A DNA stretch of 64,000 nucleotides from JACVRN01 sp036389255 (lineage in GTDB: Bacteria; Acidobacteriota; Blastocatellia; Pyrinomonadales; Pyrinomonadaceae), in contig DASVQI010000040.1 of NCBI GenBank assembly GCA_036389255.1, positions 1-64,000 of the forward strand. The letters are read 5' to 3'. This document shows positions 48,338 to 56,926 of this stretch, piece after piece. Every line of letters starts with the position of its first letter. Positions within the stretch are counted from its first letter, which is position 1. The position numbers and the translations under genes were made by a program. The notes beneath the pieces were generated by a model. It did not search any database, had not been told where the DNA came from, and saw only the letters and a program-made list of their open reading frames with translations.

Positions 48338-49492
48338 ATGCTTGCTATGAACTACAGGGGGCCTCTGCGGGTACGCATTGACCATAAACCGGAGCCCGAG
48401 ATTCAGCACCCTCAGGACGCCATCGTCAGGGTCACAAGGTCTTGTATCTGCGGCTCTGACTTACATTTGTATAACGGGTCTGTGCCGGACACTCGCGTCG
48501 GCATGACCTTCGGCCACGAGGTCACGGGCATAGTGGAAGAAGTAGGCCCGGAGGTGGAGAAATTAAAAGTTGGGGATCATGTCCTTGTGCCTTTCAACAT
48601 CGCGTGCGGGAAGTGCGTCTTCTGCCAGCAGGAGCTATACGGCAACTGCCACGAGTCCAACCCGGAGGCCACAGCAGTCGGCGGCATCTTCGGCTATTCG
48701 CATACGGCGGGCGGCTACGATGGTGGACAGGCCGAATACGTCCGAGTCCCTTACGCGAACGTGAGCCCCACGGTCATCCCTGAAGGCATGGATCCGGACG
48801 ATGCCGTGATGCTCACGGACGTCGTTCCAACCGGCTATCAGGCCGCCGAGATGGCCGGTATTCAGCCCGGCGACACGGTGATGGTCTTCGGGGCGGGCCC
48901 CGTGGGCATTATGGCAGCAAGGTGCGCGTGGCTCTTTGGTGCCGGTCGAGTCATAATAATTGACCACGTGGACTACCGCTTGGAGTTCGCACGGAATTAC
49001 GCGCCCTGCGAGGCCTATAACTTCAGAGAACTGGGTGACGTGGTCTTATTCGCCAAACGTACGACTGACTGGCTGGGAGCAGACGTTTGTATTGACGCCG
49101 TGGGCGCGGAGGCTGCTGGCCGTGTGATGCAGACGCTCCTCGGCAGAAAATTGCTGATGCAGGGAGGCTCTGCAACGGCTCTGCACTGGGCCATCAACTC
49201 CGTGAAAAAGGGCGGGATTGTCTCCATCGTCGGGGTCTACGGCCCAATTGACACTCTCGTCCCGATTGGGAACGTGGTGAATAAAGGACTGACTCTCAGG
49301 GGGAATCAGGCGTCCGTCAAGCGACTGTTGCCCCGCCTGATTGAGCACGTGCAGAACGGGATACTCGATCCGAAGGCGCTAATCACGCACCGCATCCCTC
49401 TGGAAGAAGTGTCGGATGCGTACAGGATTTTTTCTGCGAAGCTGGATAACTGCATCAAGCCGGTGCTGCTGCCACCATCGGCCAGAAGCTAG
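48338..49492 (+). CDS. Zinc-dependent alcohol dehydrogenase (formaldehyde dehydrogenase-like)
   Basis: The 384-aa MDR enzyme has the catalytic-Zn segment SCICGSDLHLYNG and GHEVTGIVEEVGPEV. The structural-Zn Cys set reads CGKCVFCQQELYGNC. The NAD-binding Rossmann motif is VFGAGPVGIMAARCAWLFG. The long insert with SHTAGGYDGGQAEYVRVPY recalls glutathione-independent formaldehyde dehydrogenase relatives. It oxidises an alcohol or aldehyde with NAD(P). The next gene follows after 12 bp, so the two are one operon. GGGGAGGAG precedes the ATG. Confidence 0.93.
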   Translation: MLAMNYRGPLRVRIDHKPEPEIQHPQDAIVRVTRSCICGSDLHLYNGSVPDTRVGMTFGHEVTGIVEEVGPEVEKLKVGDHVLVPFNIACGKCVFCQQELYGNCHESNPEATAVGGIFGYSHTAGGYDGGQAEYVRVPYANVSPTVIPEGMDPDDAVMLTDVVPTGYQAAEMAGIQPGDTVMVFGAGPVGIMAARCAWLFGAGRVIIIDHVDYRLEFARNYAPCEAYNFRELGDVVLFAKRTTDWLGADVCIDAVGAEAAGRVMQTLLGRKLLMQGGSATALHWAINSVKKGGIVSIVGVYGPIDTLVPIGNVVNKGLTLRGNQASVKRLLPRLIEHVQNGILDPKALITHRIPLEEVSDAYRIFSAKLDNCIKPVLLPPSARS

Positions 49493-49504
49493 GGAGGAAC
49501 TGTC

Positions 49505-50023
49505 ATGGAGAATATGGAGAAGAGAGCGATAGACCCTATGCAGGTCAAAGGGTGGGGCATAGACGCTAACCCGGACAACGACCCCACCTATCCCATGAAG
49601 AACCGCAACAACGGGGAGCACATGGGCTACAGTTGGGAGCGCCCGTCTCAACAGCCCGCGAGCGTAGAGGTGCTGCATTCCAACGAGCGCCCGAACCTCT
49701 CGGCCGCCTTCGGGACTTCGACGCCGCCTGCGGGCTTGAGCGGCGTTATCCGTCGCTTCGCTTTCAAGTACAGCGAATCGAGCTACGGGCACTGGCTGCC
49801 ACTGATGCTGGCCGACCGTGTGGGCGTGGTCGAAGGCTATGCGGAAGACCTTGCTCGCGGTTACGTGCCTAACGTCTTTGCCGAGAGGGGCTGGAAGGCG
49901 GAGTGGAAGCACAACAGAAAGAGTCTGCTGACGAGAGTTGCCGTCGGGGCTGTTCTGGCTTCCGTCGCGGTCGCATACCTGCGTAGCGGAGGAGATAAAA
50001 GGGATAAGAAAAAAGGGCGCTAA
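49505..50023 (+). CDS. Conserved hypothetical protein paired with the dehydrogenase
   Basis: The 172-aa protein is polar for its first 90 residues (GWGIDANPDNDPTYPMKNRN and HMGYSWERP). A helix-rich middle carries SYGHWLPLMLADRVGVVEGY. Near the C terminus is one TM helix (RVAVGAVLASVAVAYL, about 145-162), then a Lys-rich tail. It is probably anchored in the membrane by its C terminus. GGGAGGA precedes the ATG and the gap to the dehydrogenase gene is only 12 bp, which suggests joint function. I do not recognise a named family. Confidence 0.8.
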   Translation: MENMEKRAIDPMQVKGWGIDANPDNDPTYPMKNRNNGEHMGYSWERPSQQPASVEVLHSNERPNLSAAFGTSTPPAGLSGVIRRFAFKYSESSYGHWLPLMLADRVGVVEGYAEDLARGYVPNVFAERGWKAEWKHNRKSLLTRVAVGAVLASVAVAYLRSGGDKRDKKKGR

Positions 50024-50087
50024 TTGATTGTAGAGGGGATTCGGCGGCAGAGCCTATTTAGCCTGAAAGACATCTTCTGCAAGCGGT

Positions 50088-50119
50088 TTCCGGGCTTGCT
50101 CTTTAGAGCAAGCCCGGAA
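50088..50119. terminator. Perfect 14-bp hairpin between convergent genes
   Basis: TTCCGGGCTTGCTC (50088-50101) and GAGCAAGCCCGGAA (50106-50119) form a perfect stem with loop TTTA. It lies between the plus-strand 172-aa gene and the minus-strand lipoprotein gene. A T run is absent, but the strength and position suggest termination on both strands. Confidence 0.7.
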
Positions 50120-50182
50120 CGTTGTCTACAGTAGTGTGCTGTCACGACACTTAATATTTATATCCTGCCGATTAATGACAAA

Positions 50183-50698
50183 TCACTGCAACATTGACGA
50201 TTGTGAAGATATTACCTGCCAGCGACCGCTCCTTTTAATGAAAGTATCCGTATCCCTTGAGCGAGCAACTTTCGAGTTCTTATATTTAAGCGTGGTGATG
50301 AAAGTTATAGTGGCCTTATCGCCTTCCATGCTTTCCAAGCGCGCGTCGCTAATCTCCCAAGATTTAAGAGTCGGGTCGCCCCTTTTCCATACTGTTATCC
50401 ACTCGGCTTTGTTGTAAGTCTTGCCGTTCTGCGCGACGTTGGTAAATTCATCCGCAAAGATGGTTTCAAGCGTCTTCACATCGCCCTTGAATTTCGCCTC
50501 TTTCCACCGATTTTCGGTTTCGATTAACTCGCGTAGAATGTCGGCTTTTTTGTCGGGCGCAGAGAGATTTCCGCTTGGGGCGGGCGAAGGAACCGGCGTC
50601 GTTGTGGATTGAGCCTGATTGTTGCTCGCAGTCCCTCTGTAGGAATCGCAAGAGGATGCGGCCAGGACTACGAGTATAATCATCAGAACTAGTTTCAT
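50183..50698 (-). CDS. Lipoprotein with NTF2-like/DUF4440-type domain
   Basis: The 171-aa protein has a lipoprotein signal (LVLMIILVVLAASSC, Cys at residue 17) and a Thr/Pro/Ser-rich linker. A SnoaL/NTF2-like domain follows from about residue 50. It carries LIETENRWKEAKFKGDVKTL, IFADEFTNVAQNGKTYNK and ends FIKRSGRWQVISSQSS. Such domains bind small molecules or act as accessory folds. It is 31 bp downstream of the zinc-ribbon protein gene on the same strand, which suggests an operon. No attC-like site separates the two. Confidence 0.85.
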   Translation of the reverse strand: MKLVLMIILVVLAASSCDSYRGTASNNQAQSTTTPVPSPAPSGNLSAPDKKADILRELIETENRWKEAKFKGDVKTLETIFADEFTNVAQNGKTYNKAEWITVWKRGDPTLKSWEISDARLESMEGDKATITFITTLKYKNSKVARSRDTDTFIKRSGRWQVISSQSSMLQ

Positions 50699-50729
50699 TA
50701 CGCTTTCCCTTAATTGCAGCCCGCGTTAA

Positions 50730-51539
50730 TCACTCTTTGATAAGCGTGAAGTTTCCCTGCTGGGTTGCCGGCGTATACTTCGGATTGGTCAGACTGTATG
50801 TGCAGTTTAGCGTGTCTGATGTAGTGAAACGGCAGCGCACTGTCATGGGCGCGGTATAGTCCGCAACTTTACAGGTCAGCGTCCCGGAAAGGTTCATCTT
50901 ACCTTCCTCTGTCAGCTTACCCGTCAAAGGAGCATCTCCGCAGAGATTGCCGCCGGACGTCAGCATGGATGAGACATAGCCGGTGTCCGCATTGATTGTA
51001 GTAATATCAAGATTTATAGTGCCCCGCGTATTGGATGTTGTGTTTAGAGCTTTCCCCTTATACAGTCCGGTTCTGTCGGCAAAGGCCGCGTAAGGCGGGC
51101 CGGGCGAGGCGTTTGATTGTGTTTGATTATTATTCGAGTTCTGGCTAACGCTCGAATTGCTGCTGCCGGAACTCTTGACGGCAGATGCGGATTGAGTATT
51201 CCCTGCCCCGAATATCACATAGGCCACGAAGAGGCCAATTCCAACTCCCCCCAGAAGAAGTATCACACCGCCAATAAGCCAAAGGGTTGCGCTTCGCTTA
51301 GAGGGAACACTGGATACTGCTTGGGAAGGTTGAGCTAACCCAAGCGACTGATGTTCTATGCTCTGATAAGGAGTTGTATCTTGAACCTGCCTGTTCGGCA
51401 CACTCTGAAAAGCAGGCAGTACAAGTGTCGGCTGTGCGCCCTGTGGCGACGGTTCTTTGACGAGGGGGGTGCCATCGGTCAAACAATAGTTCAACGTATC
51501 ATCTGCATACTGGGCGCGGCACGATGGACATAGCTTCAT
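50730..51539 (-). CDS. Zinc-ribbon membrane protein
   Basis: The 269-aa protein begins with a zinc ribbon MKLCPSCRAQYADDTLNYC followed by DGTPLV, a form very common in Acidobacteriota. A Pro/Gln-rich linker leads to one TM helix (LWLIGGVILLLGGVGIGLFV, about residues 88-107). After a Ser/Asn-rich spacer the extracytoplasmic domain (about 155-269) is beta-rich, with GLYKGKALNTTSNTRGTINL and MTVRCRFTTSDTLNCTYS. The function is unknown. attC-like site 5 lies immediately upstream of its start, so it may be cassette-borne together with the lipoprotein gene. Confidence 0.82.
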   Translation of the reverse strand: MKLCPSCRAQYADDTLNYCLTDGTPLVKEPSPQGAQPTLVLPAFQSVPNRQVQDTTPYQSIEHQSLGLAQPSQAVSSVPSKRSATLWLIGGVILLLGGVGIGLFVAYVIFGAGNTQSASAVKSSGSSNSSVSQNSNNNQTQSNASPGPPYAAFADRTGLYKGKALNTTSNTRGTINLDITTINADTGYVSSMLTSGGNLCGDAPLTGKLTEEGKMNLSGTLTCKVADYTAPMTVRCRFTTSDTLNCTYSLTNPKYTPATQQGNFTLIKE

Positions 51540-51573
51540 GTTGTTTCGGTTAATCCTATGTCGGTGTCAAACG

Positions 51574-51680
51574 GCTTAACACCCGAATTAACAGGGGGCG
51601 ACAAGTGGCATTCTACCTAATTTGTAAAGACGAGCATGAAAGGCAGTCAAGCCGCGCTTAAGTCGAATGAATTGTTGAGC
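51574..51680 (-). other. attC-like recombination site 5
   Basis: The plus strand opens GCTTAAC (51574-51580) then ACCCGAATTAACAGGG and closes GAATGAATT-GTTGAGC (51674-51680). Both outer cores fit RYYYAAC/GTTRRRY and the arms match sites 1-3. It follows the stop of the DUF4087-like gene, as expected of a cassette. Confidence 0.8.
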
Positions 51681-51698
51681 GCTCCTATCGAATCAGTT

Positions 51699-52124
51699 TC
51701 ACTTAAACATGCTCCTCCATCTTTTCAATGAACTATCCTGACGGCATGCAGACAATGGCCGCGCGGTAGAACTCTTAATCTCCAATACCCTTTCCGTCTG
51801 CTTATTAACTCTCAGTTGCATGCACACGCACCCGTAGCCATAGTTACCGTTCCTGCGCACCCATTGTCCGGGTTTGAAATCGGGCCAATCCCAATCAGTC
51901 TCGACCTGATATCCGCCCTGTACGCCGATAATCCATTCTCCGCTCCGGTCGTATAGCGAAATATTCCCCGGCGTGGGGTTATCGAGCCAACCGCAGCGCC
52001 TTTCAACCTGTGCGGCCTGAAACTCTACGGGCTGCACACGGCCTCCGTCTGCGTACCCTACAGTGATTAGGAGTAGGAATCCCAAGATAATTAATGGGAA
52101 GTTTGCAAGTTTCATATTCATCAT
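51699..52124 (-). CDS. Exported DUF4087-like protein in a gene cassette
   Basis: The 141-aa protein has a signal peptide (residues ~1-25, FPLIILGFLLLITVGYADG). The mature domain carries ERRCGWLDNPTPGNISLYDR, SGEWIIGVQGGYQVE and NGNYGYGCVCMQLRVN, which is the DUF4087 pattern as I remember it. Three to four Cys could form disulfides. Proteins of this domain are often found in integron cassettes and as small exported orphans. attC-like site 5 follows its stop codon. The function is unknown. Confidence 0.85.
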   Translation of the reverse strand: MMNMKLANFPLIILGFLLLITVGYADGGRVQPVEFQAAQVERRCGWLDNPTPGNISLYDRSGEWIIGVQGGYQVETDWDWPDFKPGQWVRRNGNYGYGCVCMQLRVNKQTERVLEIKSSTARPLSACRQDSSLKRWRSMFK

Positions 52125-52133
52125 CTTCGTTAC

Positions 52134-52784
52134 TTAGCCTTCGGTTGCAGTCGAGTAAACCTCAGAGCTTATTTCTGTTTTCTCTGCTGATTCACCGTTG
52201 TCGCGAAAATACTGAAGCAGTTTCCACCCTAGCACGCCCGCCACGCAAATGCCGAGTATAGCCCATGTAAGATTGCCCAGCATGTCAGCCAACGCGGCGA
52301 CGCGGTCGCTGAAGAGCTTTCCCAGCCCCACGTAGATAATAACCCAGAGTACTTCTCCCAACACGTCCCAGAAAAGAAAATGAGGCCACGAATACCCGGC
52401 GATGCCGCTCGTCAGGTTAAGCCAAGGGCCGAGAGGCGTCACAAGCCACCTGCTCAAGAATATTCCCAATCCTCCACGTCGTTTGGTGAATTCTTCGGCC
52501 CGCTTGAGCATATCTGCGCCGCCAAACCGGTTCGTAACACGCAATACGAGTTTACGTCCGCCCCAACGGCCCAAGCAATAGCCTATCTGGTCTCCGGCGA
52601 CTGCCCCCGCACTGCATATCAGCAACACCTGCCACAGGCTCATCTCGCCCTGTGCAACGAAAGAGCCGGAGACAATAAGCACCAATGTTACGGGCAGGGG
52701 TATGCCCACAGAGGCAACCGTCAATATGACGAAGAGCGCCGGTAAGCCATAAGTAGAGAGCAGTCCCAAAAGTTGATCGGTCAC
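52134..52784 (-). CDS. DedA family (SNARE-associated/VTT-domain) membrane protein
   Basis: The 216-aa protein has the DedA layout of re-entrant and TM helices. It has LPALFVILTVASVGIPLPVT, CSAGAVAGDQIGYCLGRWGG and FLSRWLVTPLGPWLNLTSGI with the conserved R..TP.G. DedA proteins take part in lipid scrambling and envelope homeostasis (undecaprenyl-phosphate or phosphatidylethanolamine flipping). Its start overlaps the preceding gene's stop by 4 nt, so translation is coupled to the 129-aa membrane protein. It ends 10 bp upstream of the cassette gene for the DUF4087-like protein. Confidence 0.92.
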   Translation of the reverse strand: MTDQLLGLLSTYGLPALFVILTVASVGIPLPVTLVLIVSGSFVAQGEMSLWQVLLICSAGAVAGDQIGYCLGRWGGRKLVLRVTNRFGGADMLKRAEEFTKRRGGLGIFLSRWLVTPLGPWLNLTSGIAGYSWPHFLFWDVLGEVLWVIIYVGLGKLFSDRVAALADMLGNLTWAILGICVAGVLGWKLLQYFRDNGESAEKTEISSEVYSTATEG

Positions 52785-53170
52785 GGGCCGCCTCCCTCAT
52801 CCGGCGGAGGCGGTGGCGGATACGGGGGGCGAGCATGCACAATCGCGTCCATTAGAATCGCTCGAACCTCTTCCATGGAACGATTCTGCGCCCGCGCTAT
52901 CTCGGCCAAGGGACGTTTATCCGGCGGCTTGTGCGGCATGCCGAGGGCCTTATAAAGTACGTGAGGAGGCACTCTATAAGAGTGGGCTATATAGCCGACG
53001 TTCATCCACTCTTCAATCGGCTCATCACGGTGATAGCTCCAGTAAATTGCGTCTCGCACGAAGTAAAAAGCATGGTGGATTGTAAACCCGACGAAGAAGA
53101 GGAAGGCTATGAGCACCAGCCACTGCCGCCAGTTAAATCCTTTCAGGGTTTGAACTATTCGTCTACGCAT
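52781..53170 (-). CDS. Small membrane protein with proline-rich tail
   Basis: The 129-aa protein has a basic N terminus and one TM helix (WLVLIAFLFFVGFTIHHAFY, residues ~17-36). A conserved-looking helical part follows (GYIAHSYRVPPHVLYKALG and LAEIARAQNRSMEEVRAILM), then a polyproline tail ending DEGGGP. The helical part recalls small DNA- or protein-binding helix-turn-helix folds. Translation is coupled to dedA by an ATGA overlap. No family was recognised. Confidence 0.75.
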   Translation of the reverse strand: MRRRIVQTLKGFNWRQWLVLIAFLFFVGFTIHHAFYFVRDAIYWSYHRDEPIEEWMNVGYIAHSYRVPPHVLYKALGMPHKPPDKRPLAEIARAQNRSMEEVRAILMDAIVHARPPYPPPPPPDEGGGP

Positions 53171-53179
53171 CGTATGCGG

Positions 53180-53506
53180 CTAAAATTTGAATGAGAAATA
53201 GACTGCCCCGACTATGAGCCCGTAGGCGACGAAGTTATTCCACTTGAGCGTCTGACCGAAGAGAAAATAGGCCAGCACCGTGAAGACCACCAAAGTTATA
53301 CACTCTTGCATGATCTTCAACTGAGTGACGCTGAGTGTCTGAGAGCCTATGCGATTAGCGGGCACCTGAAAGATGTATTCAAAAAGGGCCAGCGACCAAC
53401 TAATCAGAATCATCCAGACAATCGGTTTCTCTTTGTGCCTGAGATGACCATACCAGGCAAGGGTCATAAAGATGTTCGAGATGGTAAGTAAGAATATTGT
53501 CTTCAT
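53180..53506 (-). CDS. DMT-family small transporter-like protein (DUF486)
   Basis: The 108-aa protein has four TM helices and matches the DUF486 pattern: SNIFMTLAWYGHLRHKEKP, WSLALFEYIFQVPANRIG, LKIMQECITLVVFTVLAYFL and KWNNFVAYGLIVGAVYFSFK. Proteins of this family resemble the small drug/metabolite transporters and occur as single small genes. It is 9 bp upstream of the proline-tail gene and probably starts the DedA operon. Downstream roles are unknown. Confidence 0.92.
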   Translation of the reverse strand: MKTIFLLTISNIFMTLAWYGHLRHKEKPIVWMILISWSLALFEYIFQVPANRIGSQTLSVTQLKIMQECITLVVFTVLAYFLFGQTLKWNNFVAYGLIVGAVYFSFKF

Positions 53507-53651
53507 TCAGCACCCCCGGATTTAGTCTCTGATCGTTGAGCAAACAAATTTTTGCTCTAACCCTTACATGTTGTAAGACCCAATCAGAAAGAACGCGCCG
53601 CTTCGGGGGCGGCTGATAAAGTCGCGCACGCTCGCTCACCTGCATCTCTTC

Positions 53652-55460
53652 TTAGGTGGCTTCAGCGCTGCGTGCGAGTTCGGAGAAAACGCCATTCCTT
53701 GCAATCAATTCATCAAATCCGCCTTGCTCTACAACACGGCCCTGATCGAAGACGAAGATGCAATCTGTTTCATTAAGTGTAGTCAGGCGATGCGCGACCA
53801 TGATGACGGTTCGCGTTTGCCGCGCAGTCTCAATGGCGGCGCGCACCTGTCGCTCGCTGATATTGTCCAGAGCAGATGTTCCTTCATCAAGTATGAGGAT
53901 GGGCGGATTTTTCAGAAACATACGAGCTAAAGCGATTCGCTGTCGCTGGCCGCCCGAGAGATTGCCGCCTCGTTCCGTGAGCGGGGTATCATAACCCTCC
54001 GGCATTTGTAGAATCTCTTCGTGTATGTGCGCCTGACGGGCGGCCTCCTGTATTTTATCTAAAGTAGTCTTGCCGCATCCGTAAGAGATGTTTTCCGCGA
54101 CCGTTCCCGAAAAAACAAATGGCACCTGGCTGACGTAGCCGATGGATTTTCCTATGTCTTCGCGCGAGAGAACATTGATGGGTACGCCGCCGACTAAGAC
54201 TTCGCCTGACACGGGGTGAATCAGCCGCAGCACGCAACGCAGCCATGTGGATTTCCCGGAACCGGAAGGGCCAGCGATGCCTATTGTTTGGCCTTGTCTA
54301 ATTTCGAGCGTCAGCCCGTTGAGAATGCGTCTGGACTTACCGTCGGGCAGAGGATAATCGGCTATCACGTCCCGGCATTCCAGCAACGGGATGCTGCCGT
54401 CGAGCCGTGGGGCACGCATGGTAACTACCCCGTAGGATTTATCCACCGGCTGGTTGAGCATATTTAAGAGCACGCTCACCTGTATGCTGCTGTCGTAGGT
54501 TTCATCGAGTATGCGATGGACTTCCTTGAGCGGGCCCATGACCTTTAGAAAAAGGTTGGAGAAGATTATGACCGTCCCGAAAGTAATCTCACGGTAAGCA
54601 GCCAGCACGACTGCGAAACCGATGATGATGACATGGAACAGTCCCTCATTGACCGCTTTCATCCAATCGAAGCGGGACATGGCAATATGGTGCTTGACCT
54701 CGCGGTCGCGGCGGGAATCGGCAGCATTCTCAACGCGCGTTACTTCGAGCGGATACGTGTTGGCTGCGCGAATATACTCAAGACCACCCAGTTGCTCTAC
54801 GACAGTGCCGTCCAGTCCCTCCTTGGCATGTAAAAGCGCGGCCCGTATCCCCTTTTGTGAATTCACCTGCCACATAGTAATAGCGAGAGACACCGGAATG
54901 ACGCAGAGCATGACAAGGCCCACACGCCATTCCTGCCAGATGGCAACCGTCAGGGCAAAGCTCGCCAGTAACACAGCCGGTACGAAATCGCTAAAGATAA
55001 CCTTGAGAAATTTCACGAAGCCTTCGACGCTTCGGATGATGCGCCCGTGCAACGACCCTACGCGCTCGCGGGAGAGCGCCCCGAGGTCAATCTTCAGTAG
55101 ATGACCTATGAGGCGCACGGTCATATCGCGTTCAATGCGAGTCGTGGTGCGCGAGACAACCCAACGACGCAGCAGTTGCAGGGATTCTTTCAGGATGTAA
55201 GCGCCGGCGATGACTGCCAGCGCAAGGATGGCGTAACGTGTCCACTCCGAAGCCGGCCTGCCGGCGAAGCCCAAGATGCTGTCAAAAAACCGCCCAATCA
55301 TCCAGGCAATTCCGGTCTCGACCCCGGCGGCAAGCGCACTAATGAGAACGCCTGTAGCGAATCCCAAGGCGTCCGCGCGAGAAACAAGCTGCCGAATCTG
55401 TTTCCGTCGCGCCCACACCGAGCCCACGTCACCAAAAAACGAGCGTTCTTCTTTAGACAT
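53652..55460 (-). CDS. ABC transporter, fused permease and ATPase (type IV exporter)
   Basis: The 602-aa protein is a half-transporter. The TM domain has about six helices (residues 30-310). The nucleotide-binding domain shows Walker A GPSGSGKSTWLR, Q loop YVSQVPF, signature NLSGGQRQRIALARM, Walker B ILILDEGTSALD and switch VAHRLTTL. It acts as a dimer and exports lipids, peptides or drugs. The next gene, a permease, ends 11 bp before its start, so they form an operon. The substrate cannot be inferred. Confidence 0.94.
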   Translation of the reverse strand: MSKEERSFFGDVGSVWARRKQIRQLVSRADALGFATGVLISALAAGVETGIAWMIGRFFDSILGFAGRPASEWTRYAILALAVIAGAYILKESLQLLRRWVVSRTTTRIERDMTVRLIGHLLKIDLGALSRERVGSLHGRIIRSVEGFVKFLKVIFSDFVPAVLLASFALTVAIWQEWRVGLVMLCVIPVSLAITMWQVNSQKGIRAALLHAKEGLDGTVVEQLGGLEYIRAANTYPLEVTRVENAADSRRDREVKHHIAMSRFDWMKAVNEGLFHVIIIGFAVVLAAYREITFGTVIIFSNLFLKVMGPLKEVHRILDETYDSSIQVSVLLNMLNQPVDKSYGVVTMRAPRLDGSIPLLECRDVIADYPLPDGKSRRILNGLTLEIRQGQTIGIAGPSGSGKSTWLRCVLRLIHPVSGEVLVGGVPINVLSREDIGKSIGYVSQVPFVFSGTVAENISYGCGKTTLDKIQEAARQAHIHEEILQMPEGYDTPLTERGGNLSGGQRQRIALARMFLKNPPILILDEGTSALDNISERQVRAAIETARQTRTVIMVAHRLTTLNETDCIFVFDQGRVVEQGGFDELIARNGVFSELARSAEAT

Positions 55461-55471
55461 AACTCTTCAGC

Positions 55472-56926
55472 TTAGCGAATGAACGTGAAATAGGTCGCGT
55501 AAAAGAGGAGCATAAAGAGCGAGAACGGCAACCCGAAAACCAGATAACGCCGGAAAGTGATGGCGTGCTCGGGGTCTTTGAAGCGCTGGCTCTCCTCCGC
55601 CAGAATAATCCCGGCAGAAGCCGCCGTGACTAATGAACTGCTGCCGGCGCAGATTCCGCCGCCGAGCGCCCACGCCGCAGCATGCGACCTATCGAGTTGG
55701 TAAATGGAGTTGGAAACGGCCGTCGCCCAAGAGGCGGCCTCGGTAAAGGTCGTGCCGAAATAGCCTGTCACGGCGATAATCCATGGAGCAGCCTGCGCAG
55801 CTATAAGCTGCTCCTGAAGCACGTGGCCAATCCATGAATATGAGACGCAGCCGGCAAGGATGAAGATGGCGGCGAACGTGAGATAGACCTCGAAGCCTAG
55901 CGATGTCAATGTGTGGTAGCGATCTTTTCTCCGCTCCAGTAGGACGGCGATGGCTATTGCCGCCGCTCCTATGGGAATGGCGTAATCTATGAATATCACC
56001 TGCAACGTGATGACAAGTACCAACACCACGATACCGATTGTGAGCAGACGGCGGTCTATGGCAAGGTCTGCTTTGGCCTTCTTCCAATCGGCTGCCGTCT
56101 GCGCGACCTGCAAAGTGTAATGTGGTACTTGAGTCGCGCCCGCCTGCCGGCTCCGTCTGGTGATTCCGCGCTGGGTTAGGAGCGTGGCGACTATAATAAG
56201 CACCACCATCACAATCAAATTAGCGGGCACTACTTCCCGCATAAAGTCAGTGGCATTCAGGCTCCACGTGGAGGCCTCTATGATATTGGGCGTATCGCCC
56301 CAGCGCGTTGAGAATCCGCCAAGGTTGCTGGCGATGAGCGCAGCGCTCAGAATCCAGCGCGACGGCACGTGATACGAAGCACACAGCCGGATTATCACCG
56401 GCGTCATGATGAGAATCGAGGTGACGTTGTGCATCAGCGCCGCCGTTACATAAGTGGTAAGCAGCAGGACTCCTACCAACAAGGGTGTAGTCAGGCGAGG
56501 ACGGCGCAAACGGATTTTACCCAACTGGTGGCCGAGCCACGCGGCCACCCACTTGAACCCCTGAGAGCGCTCAATCATGTGCGCCGGTACGGCTATGGCT
56601 GTAAATAATATCGTGATGTCGGCGTAATGCATGAAGCCTTCGCGCAGCACTCTTGACGCGTTCCCCCACTGGATGACGAGGAATGCAAGACTCACGAGGG
56701 TCATCGCGAGCGGCAGAGGAACCTCGTATTTGGTCATGGCGAAGAAGGCTGTGAAGAGCAGCACGAGCATCAGCACGCCGGCGGGCCAAGTCATCTGCCA
56801 AGCGTCGGGGGGAAGAGGTGGGCCGCCGGGCGCAGGTGCGGCTCCGGCAGCCCAGACGGGCGTACACCAGAGCAAGAGAAGAGCCAGCACGCCGAGCAAG
56901 GGGAGAAGGCGTAACTGCGATTTCAT
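55472..56926 (-). CDS. ArsB/NhaD/SLC13-type anion or cation permease
   Basis: The 484-aa protein has a signal-like first helix, a Pro-rich loop and about eleven TM helices. Family features are TYVTAALMHNVTSILIMTPV, LIASNLGGFSTRWGDTPNII (NLGG..T..GD.PN pattern), and GTTFTEAASWATAVSNSIYQ near the second half. These place it in the ion-transporter superfamily of ArsB, NhaD and SLC13. The transported ion is not clear. It starts 4 bp inside the end of the unknown 211-aa gene, so the three genes (unknown, permease, ABC) form one operon. Confidence 0.9.
   Translation of the reverse strand: MKSQLRLLPLLGVLALLLLWCTPVWAAGAAPAPGGPPLPPDAWQMTWPAGVLMLVLLFTAFFAMTKYEVPLPLAMTLVSLAFLVIQWGNASRVLREGFMHYADITILFTAIAVPAHMIERSQGFKWVAAWLGHQLGKIRLRRPRLTTPLLVGVLLLTTYVTAALMHNVTSILIMTPVIIRLCASYHVPSRWILSAALIASNLGGFSTRWGDTPNIIEASTWSLNATDFMREVVPANLIVMVVLIIVATLLTQRGITRRSRQAGATQVPHYTLQVAQTAADWKKAKADLAIDRRLLTIGIVVLVLVITLQVIFIDYAIPIGAAAIAIAVLLERRKDRYHTLTSLGFEVYLTFAAIFILAGCVSYSWIGHVLQEQLIAAQAAPWIIAVTGYFGTTFTEAASWATAVSNSIYQLDRSHAAAWALGGGICAGSSSLVTAASAGIILAEESQRFKDPEHAITFRRYLVFGLPFSLFMLLFYATYFTFIR

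Noticed and set aside
53545..53571. GTTGAGC...GCTCTAAC hairpin considered as another attC site
   Set aside because: The cores are in the wrong order (GTT first, AAC last) and only about 27 bp apart, so it is an ordinary short hairpin.
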